From NCBI RefSeq assembly GCF_916858675.1, contig NZ_CAKASM010000009.1:52774-116773 (forward strand): DNA of 64,000 nucleotides, read 5' to 3'. Each line of letters starts with the position of its first letter. Within the stretch, counting starts at the first letter, position 1. The notes under the pieces were generated by a model that did not search any database, had not been told where the DNA came from, and worked only from the letters and a program-made list of their open reading frames with translations. This document shows, one piece after another, positions 45,553-55,049 of this stretch. The translations under genes were made by a program, and so were the position numbers. Source of the stretch: Sphingomonas sp. Leaf21 (lineage in GTDB: Bacteria; Pseudomonadota; Alphaproteobacteria; Sphingomonadales; Sphingomonadaceae).

Positions 45553-46760
45553 GCCTCGACCTCTTCCGCATCGGCTTCCTGCCGCTGGTCGATGCCGCGC
45601 TGCCCATCCTGGCGCGCGAGTTGGGCTTTGCCGAGGCCGAGGGCATCGGGATCGAACTGGTGCGTGACGTCACCTGGGCGGCGGTGCGCGATCGTCTGCT
45701 CTATGGCCATACCGACGCCGCGCACCTCGTCGCGCCACTCGCCATCGCGACCGCGCTCGGCCGCGACCGTCCGGCGGTGCCGATGGCGGTTCCCTTCGTG
45801 CTGGGGTTGAACGGCAACGCCGTCACCGTCTCGATCGGGCTGGGCGAGGCGGTGAGCCTTGGCGAGACGCTGGGTGATCCGGTGGCGATCGGCGCCGCGC
45901 TCAAGCGCGTGGCGAAAGAGCGCCGCGATGCCGGACGCCCCTTGCGCTTCGGGGTGGTGCACCGCCATTCCAGCCACAATTACATGCTCCGCTACTGGCT
46001 GGCCGGGGTCGGCATCCGGCCGGACAGCGATGTCGAGATCGTCGTCACCAGCCCGCCCTTCGCCGCCGATGCGCTGGCCGCCGGGGAGGTGGACGGCATC
46101 TGCGTCGGCGAGCCGTGGAATTCGATCGCGGTCGATCGCGGCGTCGGACGGATCGCACTGGCGACCGCGCAGATCTGGCGGCGCGGGGTGGAGAAGGTGC
46201 TGGCGATGCGGGCGGACCGGGCGGACGATCGACGCGACGGCCTGTTGCGGCTGGTCCGCGCACTTCACGCCGCGGCGGCGCATTTCGTCGATCCGGAAAC
46301 GGTGCGGGAGAGCGCCACGATCCTCTCGCGGCCGGATTATCTCGACTCGCCGGTCGACGCGGTCCTGCGCGCGATCACCGATCGCATCCGCGTGACGCCG
46401 GGTGGCGAGCCGGTCCATTATCCCGATTTCATGTTCCAGTATCGCGAGGCGGCGAACTTCCCGTGGCGCAGCCAGGCGGCCTGGCTCTATGCGCAGATGA
46501 TCCGGTGGGAGGGCATGGCCTTCTCGCCCCGCGACGCCGAAATCGCGCAGGGCGTGTTCCGCCCCGACCTCTACCGCGCCGCGCTGGCCGGATCGGGGGC
46601 ACCGCTGCCGGGCGCGAGTTCCAAGCTGGAAGGCGCACTGATCGAGCCTATCGGCGCGGGCTCTACGCAAGGGCGGCTGGTGCTGGGCAGCGACCGCTTC
46701 TTCGACGGGCGGGCGTTCGATCCGGATGATATTCCGGGGTATCTCGCCAGCCTGCCCTGA
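45549..46760 (+). CDS. nasS: NasS nitrate sensor (NrtA/CmpA-like binding protein without signal peptide)
   Basis: 403 residues from GTG 45549, overlapping the nasT stop (GTGA). It has the periplasmic-binding-protein fold of NrtA/CmpA (IGFLPLVDAALPILARELGFAEAEG; VHRHSSHNYMLRYWLAGVGI; VDGICVGEPWNSIA; YPDFMFQYREAANFPWRSQ) but starts directly in the fold, so it is cytoplasmic as expected for NasS. It binds nitrate or nitrite and releases NasT. No ABC permease or ATPase genes are nearby, which supports a sensor rather than transport role. Confidence 0.88.
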   Translation: MSLDLFRIGFLPLVDAALPILARELGFAEAEGIGIELVRDVTWAAVRDRLLYGHTDAAHLVAPLAIATALGRDRPAVPMAVPFVLGLNGNAVTVSIGLGEAVSLGETLGDPVAIGAALKRVAKERRDAGRPLRFGVVHRHSSHNYMLRYWLAGVGIRPDSDVEIVVTSPPFAADALAAGEVDGICVGEPWNSIAVDRGVGRIALATAQIWRRGVEKVLAMRADRADDRRDGLLRLVRALHAAAAHFVDPETVRESATILSRPDYLDSPVDAVLRAITDRIRVTPGGEPVHYPDFMFQYREAANFPWRSQAAWLYAQMIRWEGMAFSPRDAEIAQGVFRPDLYRAALAGSGAPLPGASSKLEGALIEPIGAGSTQGRLVLGSDRFFDGRAFDPDDIPGYLASLP

Positions 46761-46955
46761 TCCGTCCCGGCACGAGGGAAATTCGAGGCATTTTGCTGCA
46801 GCCGCGAAATACACTTGCACGCTCGCCGCGAATCAGGCAATTTTCGATTCGCCCGGCAATGGCGTCGGGCACGAGATAGCAGCGCAGGCCGCTCCAACGA
46901 CGGGGTAGCGCGCTGGCGGAGGCGGGCACGGCCCGTTCCCCGCTTGGAGGCAACG

Positions 46956-47002
46956 AAGCCGCCAGGATGTGACCGAAAGGTCCACGTCCTGGCGGCTTTT
47001 TT
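46956..47002 (+). terminator. Leader terminator ahead of the nitrate operon (probable NasT target)
   Basis: AAGCCGCCAGGA (46956-46967) pairs perfectly with TCCTGGCGGCTT (46987-46998) and is followed by T to 47002, ending 33 bp before the transporter start. A strong terminator between nasS and the structural genes, in a 275-bp gap, is the arrangement of ANTAR-controlled attenuation. The two hexaloop hairpins that ANTAR proteins bind should lie between 46770 and 46955; several small G+C-rich hairpins are possible there but I could not single them out. Confidence 0.8.
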
Positions 47003-47035
47003 CGTTTTGGGCCCTGGCCCCAAGGAGGCGGCACG

Positions 47036-48280
47036 ATGGCGACGGCATATTGGGACGACACCGAACAGGCAAAGACGGAGGATGGCGGTTTCTGGTCGAG
47101 CGGCCACACGCCGACGCTGATCGCCGCCTTCCTCTATTTCGACCTCGCCTTCATGGTGTGGGTCCTGCTCGGCCCCCTCGCCCCACAGATCGCGACCAGC
47201 CTTGCGCTGACGCCCGCGCAAAAGGGCGTGATGGTCGCGGTTCCGACGCTGGCGGGGGCGATCCTTCGCGTCGTCAACGGCCTGCTGGTCGACCGGATCG
47301 GACCGAAGCGCGCGGGCGCCATCAGCCAGATCATCGTCATCGCCGGATTGTTCTCGGCCTGGGTGCTGGGCGTGAACAGCTTCGGCGGTACGCTGGCGCT
47401 GGGCGTGATCCTGGGCTTTGCGGGCGCCAGCTTCGCGATCGCGCTGCCGCTCGCCAGCCGCTGGTATCCGCCAGAGCATCAGGGCAAGGCCATGGGTCTG
47501 GCGGGCATGGGCAATTCGGGTACGGTACTCGCCGCGCTGTTCGCACCGGCGCTCGCCAAGCTGTTCGGCTGGAACGCGGTGCTCGGGCTCGCCTGCCTGC
47601 CGCTGGGGCTGGTCTTCCTCGCCTATATGGTCATGGCCAAGGACGCGCCGGGCGCGCCGCCGCCACGCCGCCTGGTCGAATATCTCGCGCCCCTTCGCCA
47701 GCCCGATGCCTGGTGGCTGATGGGCTTCTACGCGGTCACCTTCGGCGGGTTCGTGGGTCTCGCCGCCAGCCTGCCCATCTATTTCACCGACCGTTTCGCC
47801 CTGACCCCGGTTCAGGCGGGCTATGCCACCGCCGCCTGCGTCTTCGCCGGGTCGCTGGTGCGGCCGATGGGCGGCGCGCTGGCCGACGCGATCGGCGGGG
47901 TGAAGGCGCTGATGGCGGTCTTTGCCGCCGCCGCCGTCACCCTGACCGGCGTGGCGCTGGTCGACGGGTTCGCCGCCTCGCTCGCGCTGTTCGTCCTGTC
48001 GATGCTGGCGCTGGGGGTCGGCAACGGATCGGTGTTCCAGTTGGTGCCGCAGCGGTTCGCGGCCGAGATCGGCGTGATGACCGGACTGGTCGGCATGGCG
48101 GGCGGCATTGGCGGCTTCTACCTCGCCTCCTCGCTGGGCTTCGCCAAGCAATGGACGGGCAGCTTTTCGGGCGGCTTCCTGATCTTTGCCGCGCTTGCCC
48201 TGGTCGCGCTGGCCGGACTGGCACTGGTCAAGGGCCATTGGCGGCGTAGCTGGGGCGCGGCCGAAGGCGTGCGGATCTGA
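47036..48280 (+). CDS. Nitrate/nitrite MFS transporter (NNP family)
   Basis: 414 residues, ATG 47036 preceded by CAAGGAGGCGG. About 12 membrane helices; nitrate-signature regions GFAGASFAIALPLASRWYPPEHQG and AGMGNSGTVLAALFAPALA, and the motif-A loop NGLLVDRIGPKRAG. It imports nitrate for assimilation (NarK/NasA type). It is the first structural gene after the leader terminator and overlaps the porin gene by one base. Confidence 0.93.
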   Translation: MATAYWDDTEQAKTEDGGFWSSGHTPTLIAAFLYFDLAFMVWVLLGPLAPQIATSLALTPAQKGVMVAVPTLAGAILRVVNGLLVDRIGPKRAGAISQIIVIAGLFSAWVLGVNSFGGTLALGVILGFAGASFAIALPLASRWYPPEHQGKAMGLAGMGNSGTVLAALFAPALAKLFGWNAVLGLACLPLGLVFLAYMVMAKDAPGAPPPRRLVEYLAPLRQPDAWWLMGFYAVTFGGFVGLAASLPIYFTDRFALTPVQAGYATAACVFAGSLVRPMGGALADAIGGVKALMAVFAAAAVTLTGVALVDGFAASLALFVLSMLALGVGNGSVFQLVPQRFAAEIGVMTGLVGMAGGIGGFYLASSLGFAKQWTGSFSGGFLIFAALALVALAGLALVKGHWRRSWGAAEGVRI

Positions 48281-49482
48281 TGTCGATGCGCCGCGCCCTT
48301 CCCCTGCTGTCTGCGATGGCCATCGCCGCCCCCGCGACGGCCCAGACGATCAAGCCGCTCGTCGATGTCCGGCTGCGCGAGGAACATGTCGCGCAGGACG
48401 GACTGCCCCAGGACGCCGATGCCGTGACGATGCGGGTCCGCACGGGCTTGCAGGCGAGCGAAGGCCACTGGTCGGCGCTGGCGGAGGCGCAGGGCAACCT
48501 CGCCATCGTCCCCGACTATTTCGACGGCGTGCACCCGAATGCGGCCCGTCCGCTGATCGGCGATCCGCAGAGCATCGGCCTCTACCGCGCCCAGGTCCAG
48601 TATAAGACCGATCCGCTCACCCTGACCGTCGGGCGGCAGCGTATCGTGCTGGACGACGAGCGCTTCGTCGGTGCGGCGGCGATCCGGAACAACGGCCAGA
48701 CCTTCGACGCGGTGCGGGTCGAGCTGGTGCCGGTGAAGGGTGTGAAGGCCGACCTCAGCTATGTCTGGGGCGTGCGTACCGTCTGGGGGATAGACGGCAC
48801 CGGCGCGCGGCCGCGTTCGATCGGCGGTGATACGGTGCTGGCCAATCTCGGCTGGGCCTCGCCGATCGGCACGCTGACCGGGTTCGCCTATCTGATCGAC
48901 GAGGACGAGGCCGCCGTGCAGGGTTTCCGCCTGTCGAGCCAGACCTATGGCACCCGGCTGGCGGGTAGCAAGGCTTTGGGCAAGGCGAAGCTCGCCTATC
49001 AGGCCAGCTGGGCGCGTCAGTCGGACTATCACCGCAATCCCAACAGCTATTCGGCCGACTATTGGCTGGCCGATGTCGCGCTTGACCTGAACGGCCCGCG
49101 CCTGGGCGGCGGTTATGAGGTGCTGGGCGCCGATAGGGGGCAGGCGTTGACCAGCTTCCAGACGCCCTTGTCCTCGATCTTCAAGTTCCAGGGCTGGGCC
49201 GACAAGTTCACCACCACCCCGCCCGACGGTATCCGCGACCTGTACGCCAGTACCGGCTGGGGGTGGAAACAGGTCGGCGCGGTGAAGGCGGTCAGCCTGT
49301 CGGCGATCTGGCACCGGTTCGAAAGCGACCGGCTGGTCCGCCATTACGGCAATGAGATCGACCTGCTGGCGCAAGGGAAGATCGGCCGCACCACCGCCTC
49401 GCTCCGCTACGCGAATTATCAGGCGGATCGCTTCGCCACCGACACCCAAAAGCTTTGGCTGCAACTGGACTGGACCATCTGA
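48280..49482 (+). CDS. Outer-membrane beta-barrel (alginate-export-like) porin of the nitrate operon
   Basis: 400 residues. Signal peptide MSMRRALPLLSAMAIAAPATAQ, then alternating amphipathic strands (DVRLREEHVAQDG, LTVGRQRIVLDDERFVGAAA, KADLSYVWGVRTVWG) and a C-terminal strand LWLQLDWTI. The pattern is that of the Alginate_exp family barrels. Located between transporter and nitrite reductase with one-base overlaps on both sides, it most likely admits nitrate or nitrite through the outer membrane; alginate is not implied. Confidence 0.75.
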   Translation: MSMRRALPLLSAMAIAAPATAQTIKPLVDVRLREEHVAQDGLPQDADAVTMRVRTGLQASEGHWSALAEAQGNLAIVPDYFDGVHPNAARPLIGDPQSIGLYRAQVQYKTDPLTLTVGRQRIVLDDERFVGAAAIRNNGQTFDAVRVELVPVKGVKADLSYVWGVRTVWGIDGTGARPRSIGGDTVLANLGWASPIGTLTGFAYLIDEDEAAVQGFRLSSQTYGTRLAGSKALGKAKLAYQASWARQSDYHRNPNSYSADYWLADVALDLNGPRLGGGYEVLGADRGQALTSFQTPLSSIFKFQGWADKFTTTPPDGIRDLYASTGWGWKQVGAVKAVSLSAIWHRFESDRLVRHYGNEIDLLAQGKIGRTTASLRYANYQADRFATDTQKLWLQLDWTI

Positions 49483-51986
49483 TGGAACACCGCCCCGTCG
49501 TCGCGGCGACCGATACCCGCGAGCATTTGCCAACGGGCGACGCCCGCGAGCACTTAGTCGTCATCGGCAACGGCATGGCCGGTTGCCGCGCGGTCGAGGA
49601 ATTGCTGGCGCGCGATCCCGCCCGCTACCGCGTCACCATCTTCGGTGCCGAGCCGCTGGTGAACTATAACCGGATCATGCTGTCGCCGGTGCTGGCGGGC
49701 GAGAAGACGTTCGACGAGATCGTCATCAACGGCCTCGACTGGTATGCCGATAACGGCATCACCCTGGTCAGCGGCGATCCCGTCACCGCGATCGACCGCG
49801 AGGCGCGCACCGTCACCGCGAAGAGCGGCATGGTGCTGGGATACGACCGGCTGCTGATCGCGACCGGCTCCGATCCCTTCATCATCCCGGTTCCCGGCCA
49901 TGACCTGCCCGGCGTCATCAGCTTTCGCGACATGAAGGATGTCGAGCATATGCTCGCCGCCGCCGAGCGGGGTGGCAGCGCGGTGGTGATCGGTGGCGGG
50001 CTGCTCGGGCTGGAGGCGGCGCATGGCCTCTCGCTCCGGGGGATGACGGTCACCGTGCTTCATTTGATGCCGACGCTGATGGAGCGGCAGCTGGACGAGG
50101 CGGCGGGCTGGCTCTTGAAGCAGGCGCTGGAGGCGCGCGGCCAGACCGTGCTGACCGGCGCGGACACCGCCGCGATCCTGGGCGACGGCAGGGTCGAGGC
50201 GATCCGCCTGAAGGACGGGCGCGAGATCCCCGCCGATCTGGTGGTGATGGCGGTCGGCATCCGCCCCTCGGTCGCGCTCGCCCGCGCGGCGGGCCTCGAG
50301 GTCGGGCGCGGGATCAAGGTGGACGACCATATGGTCACCTCCGACCCGCGCATCATGGCGGTCGGTGAGTGTGTCGAGCATGACGGTCAGGTCTATGGAT
50401 TGGTCGCGCCGCTCTGGGACATGTGCCGCTCGCTGGCCGATGCGTTGACCGGCGCGCCGTCCGGCTACCGCCCCGCCCCCACCGCCACCAAGCTGAAGGT
50501 CGCCGGGCTCGACGTCTTCTCGGCGGGCGATTTCGGCGGCGGCGACGGCGCGGAGGACATCGTGCTGCGGGATGCGAGCCGTGGCATCTACAAGCGCGTC
50601 GTGGTCAGGGACGACCGGATCGTCGGCGCGGTGCTCTACGGCGATACCGCCGACGGCAACTGGTATTTCGACCTGCTCAAAAAGGGCGAGAGCGTCGGCG
50701 ATATCCGCGACGCGCTGATCTTCGGCCAGGCTTTCGCCCAGGGGGGCGCCCTCGCGGACCCTAAGGCGGCCGTTGCGGCGCTTTCCGACGATGCGGAAAT
50801 CTGCGGCTGCAACGGCGTGACCAAGGGCAAGGTCTTCGCCTGCATCGACGGCGGCGCGCACAGTCTGGATGCGGTCCGCTCCGGCTGCAAGGCTTCGGCA
50901 AGCTGCGGGTCGTGCACCGGCATCGTCGAGAGCCTGCTCGGCTTGCGGCTGGGTGGCGAGGTCGAGGCGGGGCCCAAGACCATGTGCAAGTGCACCAGCT
51001 TCGGCCATGACGATGTCCGCCGCGAGATCGTCGCGCAGGGGATGACGTCCATTCCCGAGGTGATGCAGAGGCTCCACTGGTCGACCCCGGACGGTTGTTC
51101 CTCCTGCCGCCCGGCGCTGAACTACTATCTGCTCTGCGCGCTGCCCGGCGACTATGTCGACGACCAGCAGAGCCGCTTCGTCAACGAACGGATGCACGCC
51201 AACATCCAGAAGGACGGCACCTATTCGGTCGTGCCGCGCATGTGGGGCGGGATCACCAGCCCCAAGGAGCTGCGCGCGATCGCGGACGTGGTCGAGAAGT
51301 TCAACGCGCCGATGGTCAAGGTGACGGGCGGCCAGCGGCTCGACATCTTCGGCATCAGGAAGGAGGATCTGCCCGCCGTCTGGGCCGATCTGAACGCGGC
51401 GGGAATGGTGTCTGGCCATGCCTATGGCAAGTCGCTTCGTACCGTGAAGACCTGCGTCGGTTCGGAATGGTGCCGCTTCGGTACGCAGGATTCGACCGGC
51501 CTCGGCGTCAAGCTGGAGCGCGCGACCTGGGGGTCGTGGATGCCGCACAAGTTCAAGATCGCGGTGTCGGGCTGTCCGCGCAACTGTGCCGAGGCGACGA
51601 TCAAGGACTTCGGCGTGGTCTGCGTCGACAGCGGCTACGAGCTGCATGTCGGCGGCAATGGCGGGATCAAGGTCCGCGCCACCGACCTGCTCTGCAAGGT
51701 CGCGACCGAGGAAGAGGCGATGGAGATGTGCGCCGCCTTCATCCAGCTCTATCGCGAGGAGGCGCGCTATCTGGAGCGGACCGCGCCGTGGATCGAGCGG
51801 GTCGGCCTCGCCTATATCCAGTCTCGCCTCCTGCCCGACGAAGAGGCGCGCGCCGAACTGGCCCGGCGCTTCTTCTATTCGCAGCAATTCTCGCAGGAAG
51901 ACCCCTGGGCCGAGCGCGTCGCCGGGGCCGAACGCGAAATCCATGCGCCGATGGCGCGCTTCCAGCCGGTTGGAGAATTGGCATGA
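49482..51986 (+). CDS. nirB: Nitrite reductase [NAD(P)H] large subunit
   Basis: 834 residues from ATG 49482 (TGATG overlap). Order: FAD/NAD(P)H oxidoreductase domains (VVIGNGMAGCRAVEELL; VVIGGGLLGLEAAHGLSLRG), two BFD-like [2Fe-2S] modules (CGCNGVTKGKV, GCKASASCGSC; second starting CKCTSFGHDDVRREI), then the nitrite/sulfite reductase domains with [4Fe-4S]-sirohaem cysteines Cys658, Cys664 (CVGSEWC) and Cys698, Cys702 (CPRNC). It reduces nitrite to ammonium in the cytoplasm with six electrons from NAD(P)H. Its stop overlaps nirD by four bases. Confidence 0.96.
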   Translation: MEHRPVVAATDTREHLPTGDAREHLVVIGNGMAGCRAVEELLARDPARYRVTIFGAEPLVNYNRIMLSPVLAGEKTFDEIVINGLDWYADNGITLVSGDPVTAIDREARTVTAKSGMVLGYDRLLIATGSDPFIIPVPGHDLPGVISFRDMKDVEHMLAAAERGGSAVVIGGGLLGLEAAHGLSLRGMTVTVLHLMPTLMERQLDEAAGWLLKQALEARGQTVLTGADTAAILGDGRVEAIRLKDGREIPADLVVMAVGIRPSVALARAAGLEVGRGIKVDDHMVTSDPRIMAVGECVEHDGQVYGLVAPLWDMCRSLADALTGAPSGYRPAPTATKLKVAGLDVFSAGDFGGGDGAEDIVLRDASRGIYKRVVVRDDRIVGAVLYGDTADGNWYFDLLKKGESVGDIRDALIFGQAFAQGGALADPKAAVAALSDDAEICGCNGVTKGKVFACIDGGAHSLDAVRSGCKASASCGSCTGIVESLLGLRLGGEVEAGPKTMCKCTSFGHDDVRREIVAQGMTSIPEVMQRLHWSTPDGCSSCRPALNYYLLCALPGDYVDDQQSRFVNERMHANIQKDGTYSVVPRMWGGITSPKELRAIADVVEKFNAPMVKVTGGQRLDIFGIRKEDLPAVWADLNAAGMVSGHAYGKSLRTVKTCVGSEWCRFGTQDSTGLGVKLERATWGSWMPHKFKIAVSGCPRNCAEATIKDFGVVCVDSGYELHVGGNGGIKVRATDLLCKVATEEEAMEMCAAFIQLYREEARYLERTAPWIERVGLAYIQSRLLPDEEARAELARRFFYSQQFSQEDPWAERVAGAEREIHAPMARFQPVGELA

Positions 51987-52321
51987 TTGGCGAATGGCTC
52001 GATATCGGTTGGGTCGAGGAAATCCCGCTGCGCGGCAGCCGCACGGTCCAGGTCGAGGGCGGCGACGACATCGCCGTCTTTCGCACCGGCGAGAACAGCG
52101 TCTTCGCCCTCCTCGATCGCTGCCCGCACAAGCATGGGCGGCTGAGCCAGGGCATCGTCCATGGCGGCGCGGTGGCGTGCCCGCTGCACAACTGGCGGAT
52201 TTCACTCAGCACCGGCGAGGCGCTGGGCGAGGACAAGGGCTGTACGCCGACCGTACCGGTGAAGATCAGCGGCGGCCGCGTGCTGATCTGCCGCGCCAGC
52301 ACCCTGAAGGCGGCGGCGTGA
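51983..52321 (+). CDS. nirD: Nitrite reductase small subunit (Rieske)
   Basis: 112 residues from ATG 51983 (ATGA overlap with nirB). One Rieske [2Fe-2S] domain with ligands Cys47-His49 in CPHKHG and Cys66-His69 in CPLHNW. It pairs with NirB. A 131-bp palindromic repeat follows immediately after the stop codon. Confidence 0.95.
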   Translation: MIGEWLDIGWVEEIPLRGSRTVQVEGGDDIAVFRTGENSVFALLDRCPHKHGRLSQGIVHGGAVACPLHNWRISLSTGEALGEDKGCTPTVPVKISGGRVLICRASTLKAAA

Positions 52322-52322
52322 T

Positions 52323-52453
52323 GATCCTCCCCGGCACGGGGAGGGGGACCGCGGCCACAGGCCGTGGTGGAGGGGGATCGCCGCGAGCGATCCGCCTGCG
52401 GAAGCCCCCCTCCACCCGCTTCGCTGGTCCCCCTCCCCGTGCCGGGGAGGATC
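52323..52453. repeat. 131-bp MITE/REP-like element with perfect 28-bp inverted ends, inside the nitrate operon
   Basis: The ends 52323-52350 and 52426-52453 are exact reverse complements; each begins GATCCTCCCCGGCACGGGGA from outside. The interior is also partly palindromic (GCCACAGGCCGTGG; GATCGCCGCGAGCGATC). It fills the whole nirD-nitrate reductase gap, and its right end supplies the GGGGAGGA ribosome site 3-4 bp before the nasA ATG. Decayed relatives occur at 8939-8996 and near 23245-23270. Confidence 0.85.
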
Positions 52454-52454
52454 T

Positions 52455-55049
52455 ATGATCCGCACCACCTGCGCCTATTGCGGCGTCGGCTGCGGCATCC
52501 GGGCGACCGTGACCGGTGACCGCGCGGTCCGGATCGAGGGCGACCCCGACCACCCCGCCAATCGCGGCAAGCTCTGTTCCAAGGGCACGCATCTGGGCGA
52601 GACCGTCGGCCTGGAAGGCCGCCTCCTCCACCCGATGATCGGCAAGCGCCGGGCGTCGTGGGACAAGGCGCTGGACCTCGTGGCGAAACGCTTCCGCGAC
52701 ACCGTCGCGCAGCATGGGCCTGACAGCGTCGCCTTCTACGTCTCCGGCCAGTTGCTCACCGAAGACTATTACGTCGCCAACAAGCTGATGAAAGGTTTCA
52801 TCGGCTCGGCCAACATCGACACCAACTCCCGCCTTTGCATGTCGAGCGCGGTCGCTGGTCACACCCGCGCGTTCGGCGAGGACATCGTCCCCGCCAGTTA
52901 CGAGGATATCGACGCCGCCGACCTCATCGTGCTGGTCGGCAGCAACACCGCCTGGTGCCATCCCATCGTCTATCAGCGCATCCGCGAGCGATGCGACGCG
53001 GGCGCGAAGCTGGTCGTGATCGACCCGCGCCGCACCGAAACCGCCGAGCAGGCCGACCTCCACCTCGCGATCCGGCCGGGCAGCGACGTGGCCTTGATGA
53101 ACGGCGCGCTCGCCTGGGCATGGGCGGCGGGCGTGGTGGACGAGGACTTCGTCAGGACCTCGCTCAACGTACCCGCCGACTTCTGGACCGCGCTGGACGA
53201 GGGCAGCGACCTCTGGTCGGTCGCCAGGACCTGCGACGTCGCGGCCGCCGACCTGCGCCGCTTCTACGAGCTGTTCGCCGCCACCCCGCGCACCGTCACG
53301 CTGTTCAGCCAGGGGATCAACCAGTCGACGACCGGCACCGATCAGGTCAATGCGATCATCAACCTCCACCTCGCCACCGGTCGCATCGGCAAACCGGGCG
53401 CGGCGCCCTTCTCGATCACCGGACAGCCCAATGCGATGGGCGGGCGGGAGGTCGGCGGGCTGGCTTCGACGCTCGCCGCGCATATGGACTTCGCACCCGA
53501 GAACCGCGCGCGGGTTCAGCGGTTCTGGGCGTCCCCGACCATCGCCCCCAGGCCGGGGCTGAAGGCGGTCGACCTGTTCCGCGAACTCGGTCAGGGCCGG
53601 ATCAAGGCGATCTGGATCATGGCGACCAACCCAGCCGTGTCGATGCCCGATGCGGGTTCGGTGCGCGAAGCGCTGGCCGCCTGTCCCTTCGTGGTGGTCA
53701 GCGACGTGATCGCCGAGACCGACAGCTCGGCCTTCGCGCATGTCCGCCTGCCCGCCGCCGCCTGGGGCGAGAAGGACGGCACCGTCACCAACAGCGATCG
53801 CACGATCAGCCGCCAGCGCGCGCTGTTCGCATTGCCCGGCGAAGCCAGGCCCGACTGGTGGATCGTCAAGGAGGTTGGTCGCCGCATGGGGTGGAAGACC
53901 GCCTTCTCCTATGACCGCCCGGCCGAGATCTGGCGCGAGCATTGTCGTCTATCCCATTATGAAAACGACGGTTCGCGCCTGTTCGCGCTGCCCGGCCGGT
54001 CGAGCGGCGGCAATGGCGACTATGACGCGATGGCGCCGTTCCGCTGGGGCGGCACGCCCTTCGCCAATGGCCGCTTCCCCACGCCCGATGGCCGCGCGCG
54101 CCTGATCCCCGTCGCGCAGAAGCCGCTGGCCGAACCGCTGCGCGACTGGCCGATGACGCTCAACACCGGGCGCTATCGTGACCATTGGCATACGATGACC
54201 CGCACCGGCCTGGCCCCCAGGCTGGCACGCCACCGCGAGGAGCCCCTGGTCGAGGTTCATCCCGACGATGCCGCGCGACTGAAATTGCACGATGGCGGAC
54301 TTGCGCGGGTCGGCACGCCGCAGGGGGAGAGCCTCTACCGCGTGTCGGTGGGTGTGGGGCAACGGCCGGGTGAGCTGTTCGTGCCGATCCACTGGACCGA
54401 CCGGACCGCCACCGGCGGGCGTACCGGGCTGCTTCCACGCCCGCTGACCGATCCCCATTCGGGCCAGCCCGGTTTCAAGCGGACCCCCGCCCGCATCACC
54501 GCCGTCGCGACCCGCTGGCGCGGCTTCGCGATCCTGACCGGTGAGGCGACCACGACGCCGGACTGCCTGTGGGCGACGCGGGTGGCGGTGCCGGGCGGCT
54601 GGCTGTGGGAGGTCGCGGGCGATGGCGATCCGGCGGCGCTCGAGGCGATGCTGCCCAAAGGTCAGCGGGTCGAGGCGACCGATCCCGCGCGCGGATCACG
54701 CCGGGTCGCGGTGATCGCCGATGATCGACTCGCCGCCGCGCTGTTCGTCACCGAACGCGGGGAACTCCCCGGCCGGGACTGGCTGATCGCGCAGTTGAGC
54801 GCGCCGCAGGTCGCGCCCACCATCCTCGCCGGACGCGCCCCCGGTGCGGCGGTCGAACGCGGCGCGATCGTCTGTGCCTGTTTCGATATCGGCGTCCGCA
54901 CGATCGTCGCCGCCATCCGCGACCGGCGGCTTACCGACGTCGCCGCGATCGGTGCGGCGCTGGGTGCCGGCACCAACTGCGGATCGTGCCGCCCCGCCCT
55001 CGCCCGACTTCTCGCCGAAACCCAGGAGCCCCACCATGCGCATGGATGA
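52455..55049 (+). CDS. nasA: Assimilatory nitrate reductase, molybdopterin catalytic subunit
   Basis: 864 residues. The N-terminal [4Fe-4S] site is Cys6, Cys9, Cys13 (CAYCGVGC) and Cys41. Molybdopterin-binding domains follow (TNSRLCMSSAVAGHTRAFGED with the conserved Cys; SQGINQSTTGTDQVNAIINL; ATNPAVSMPDA; molybdopterin-dinucleotide domain LNTGRYRDHWHTMTRTG). An additional C-terminal BFD-type [2Fe-2S] site is Cys807, Cys809, Cys842 and Cys845, as in bacterial NasA/NarB-NasC types. There is no Tat signal, so it is cytoplasmic. It reduces nitrate to nitrite. Its ribosome site lies within the preceding repeat element. Confidence 0.95.
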   Translation: MIRTTCAYCGVGCGIRATVTGDRAVRIEGDPDHPANRGKLCSKGTHLGETVGLEGRLLHPMIGKRRASWDKALDLVAKRFRDTVAQHGPDSVAFYVSGQLLTEDYYVANKLMKGFIGSANIDTNSRLCMSSAVAGHTRAFGEDIVPASYEDIDAADLIVLVGSNTAWCHPIVYQRIRERCDAGAKLVVIDPRRTETAEQADLHLAIRPGSDVALMNGALAWAWAAGVVDEDFVRTSLNVPADFWTALDEGSDLWSVARTCDVAAADLRRFYELFAATPRTVTLFSQGINQSTTGTDQVNAIINLHLATGRIGKPGAAPFSITGQPNAMGGREVGGLASTLAAHMDFAPENRARVQRFWASPTIAPRPGLKAVDLFRELGQGRIKAIWIMATNPAVSMPDAGSVREALAACPFVVVSDVIAETDSSAFAHVRLPAAAWGEKDGTVTNSDRTISRQRALFALPGEARPDWWIVKEVGRRMGWKTAFSYDRPAEIWREHCRLSHYENDGSRLFALPGRSSGGNGDYDAMAPFRWGGTPFANGRFPTPDGRARLIPVAQKPLAEPLRDWPMTLNTGRYRDHWHTMTRTGLAPRLARHREEPLVEVHPDDAARLKLHDGGLARVGTPQGESLYRVSVGVGQRPGELFVPIHWTDRTATGGRTGLLPRPLTDPHSGQPGFKRTPARITAVATRWRGFAILTGEATTTPDCLWATRVAVPGGWLWEVAGDGDPAALEAMLPKGQRVEATDPARGSRRVAVIADDRLAAALFVTERGELPGRDWLIAQLSAPQVAPTILAGRAPGAAVERGAIVCACFDIGVRTIVAAIRDRRLTDVAAIGAALGAGTNCGSCRPALARLLAETQEPHHAHG

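Noticed and set aside
46770..46955. Specific ANTAR hexaloop hairpins
   Set aside because: Several small hairpins are possible, but none showed the conserved loop bases clearly enough to name.
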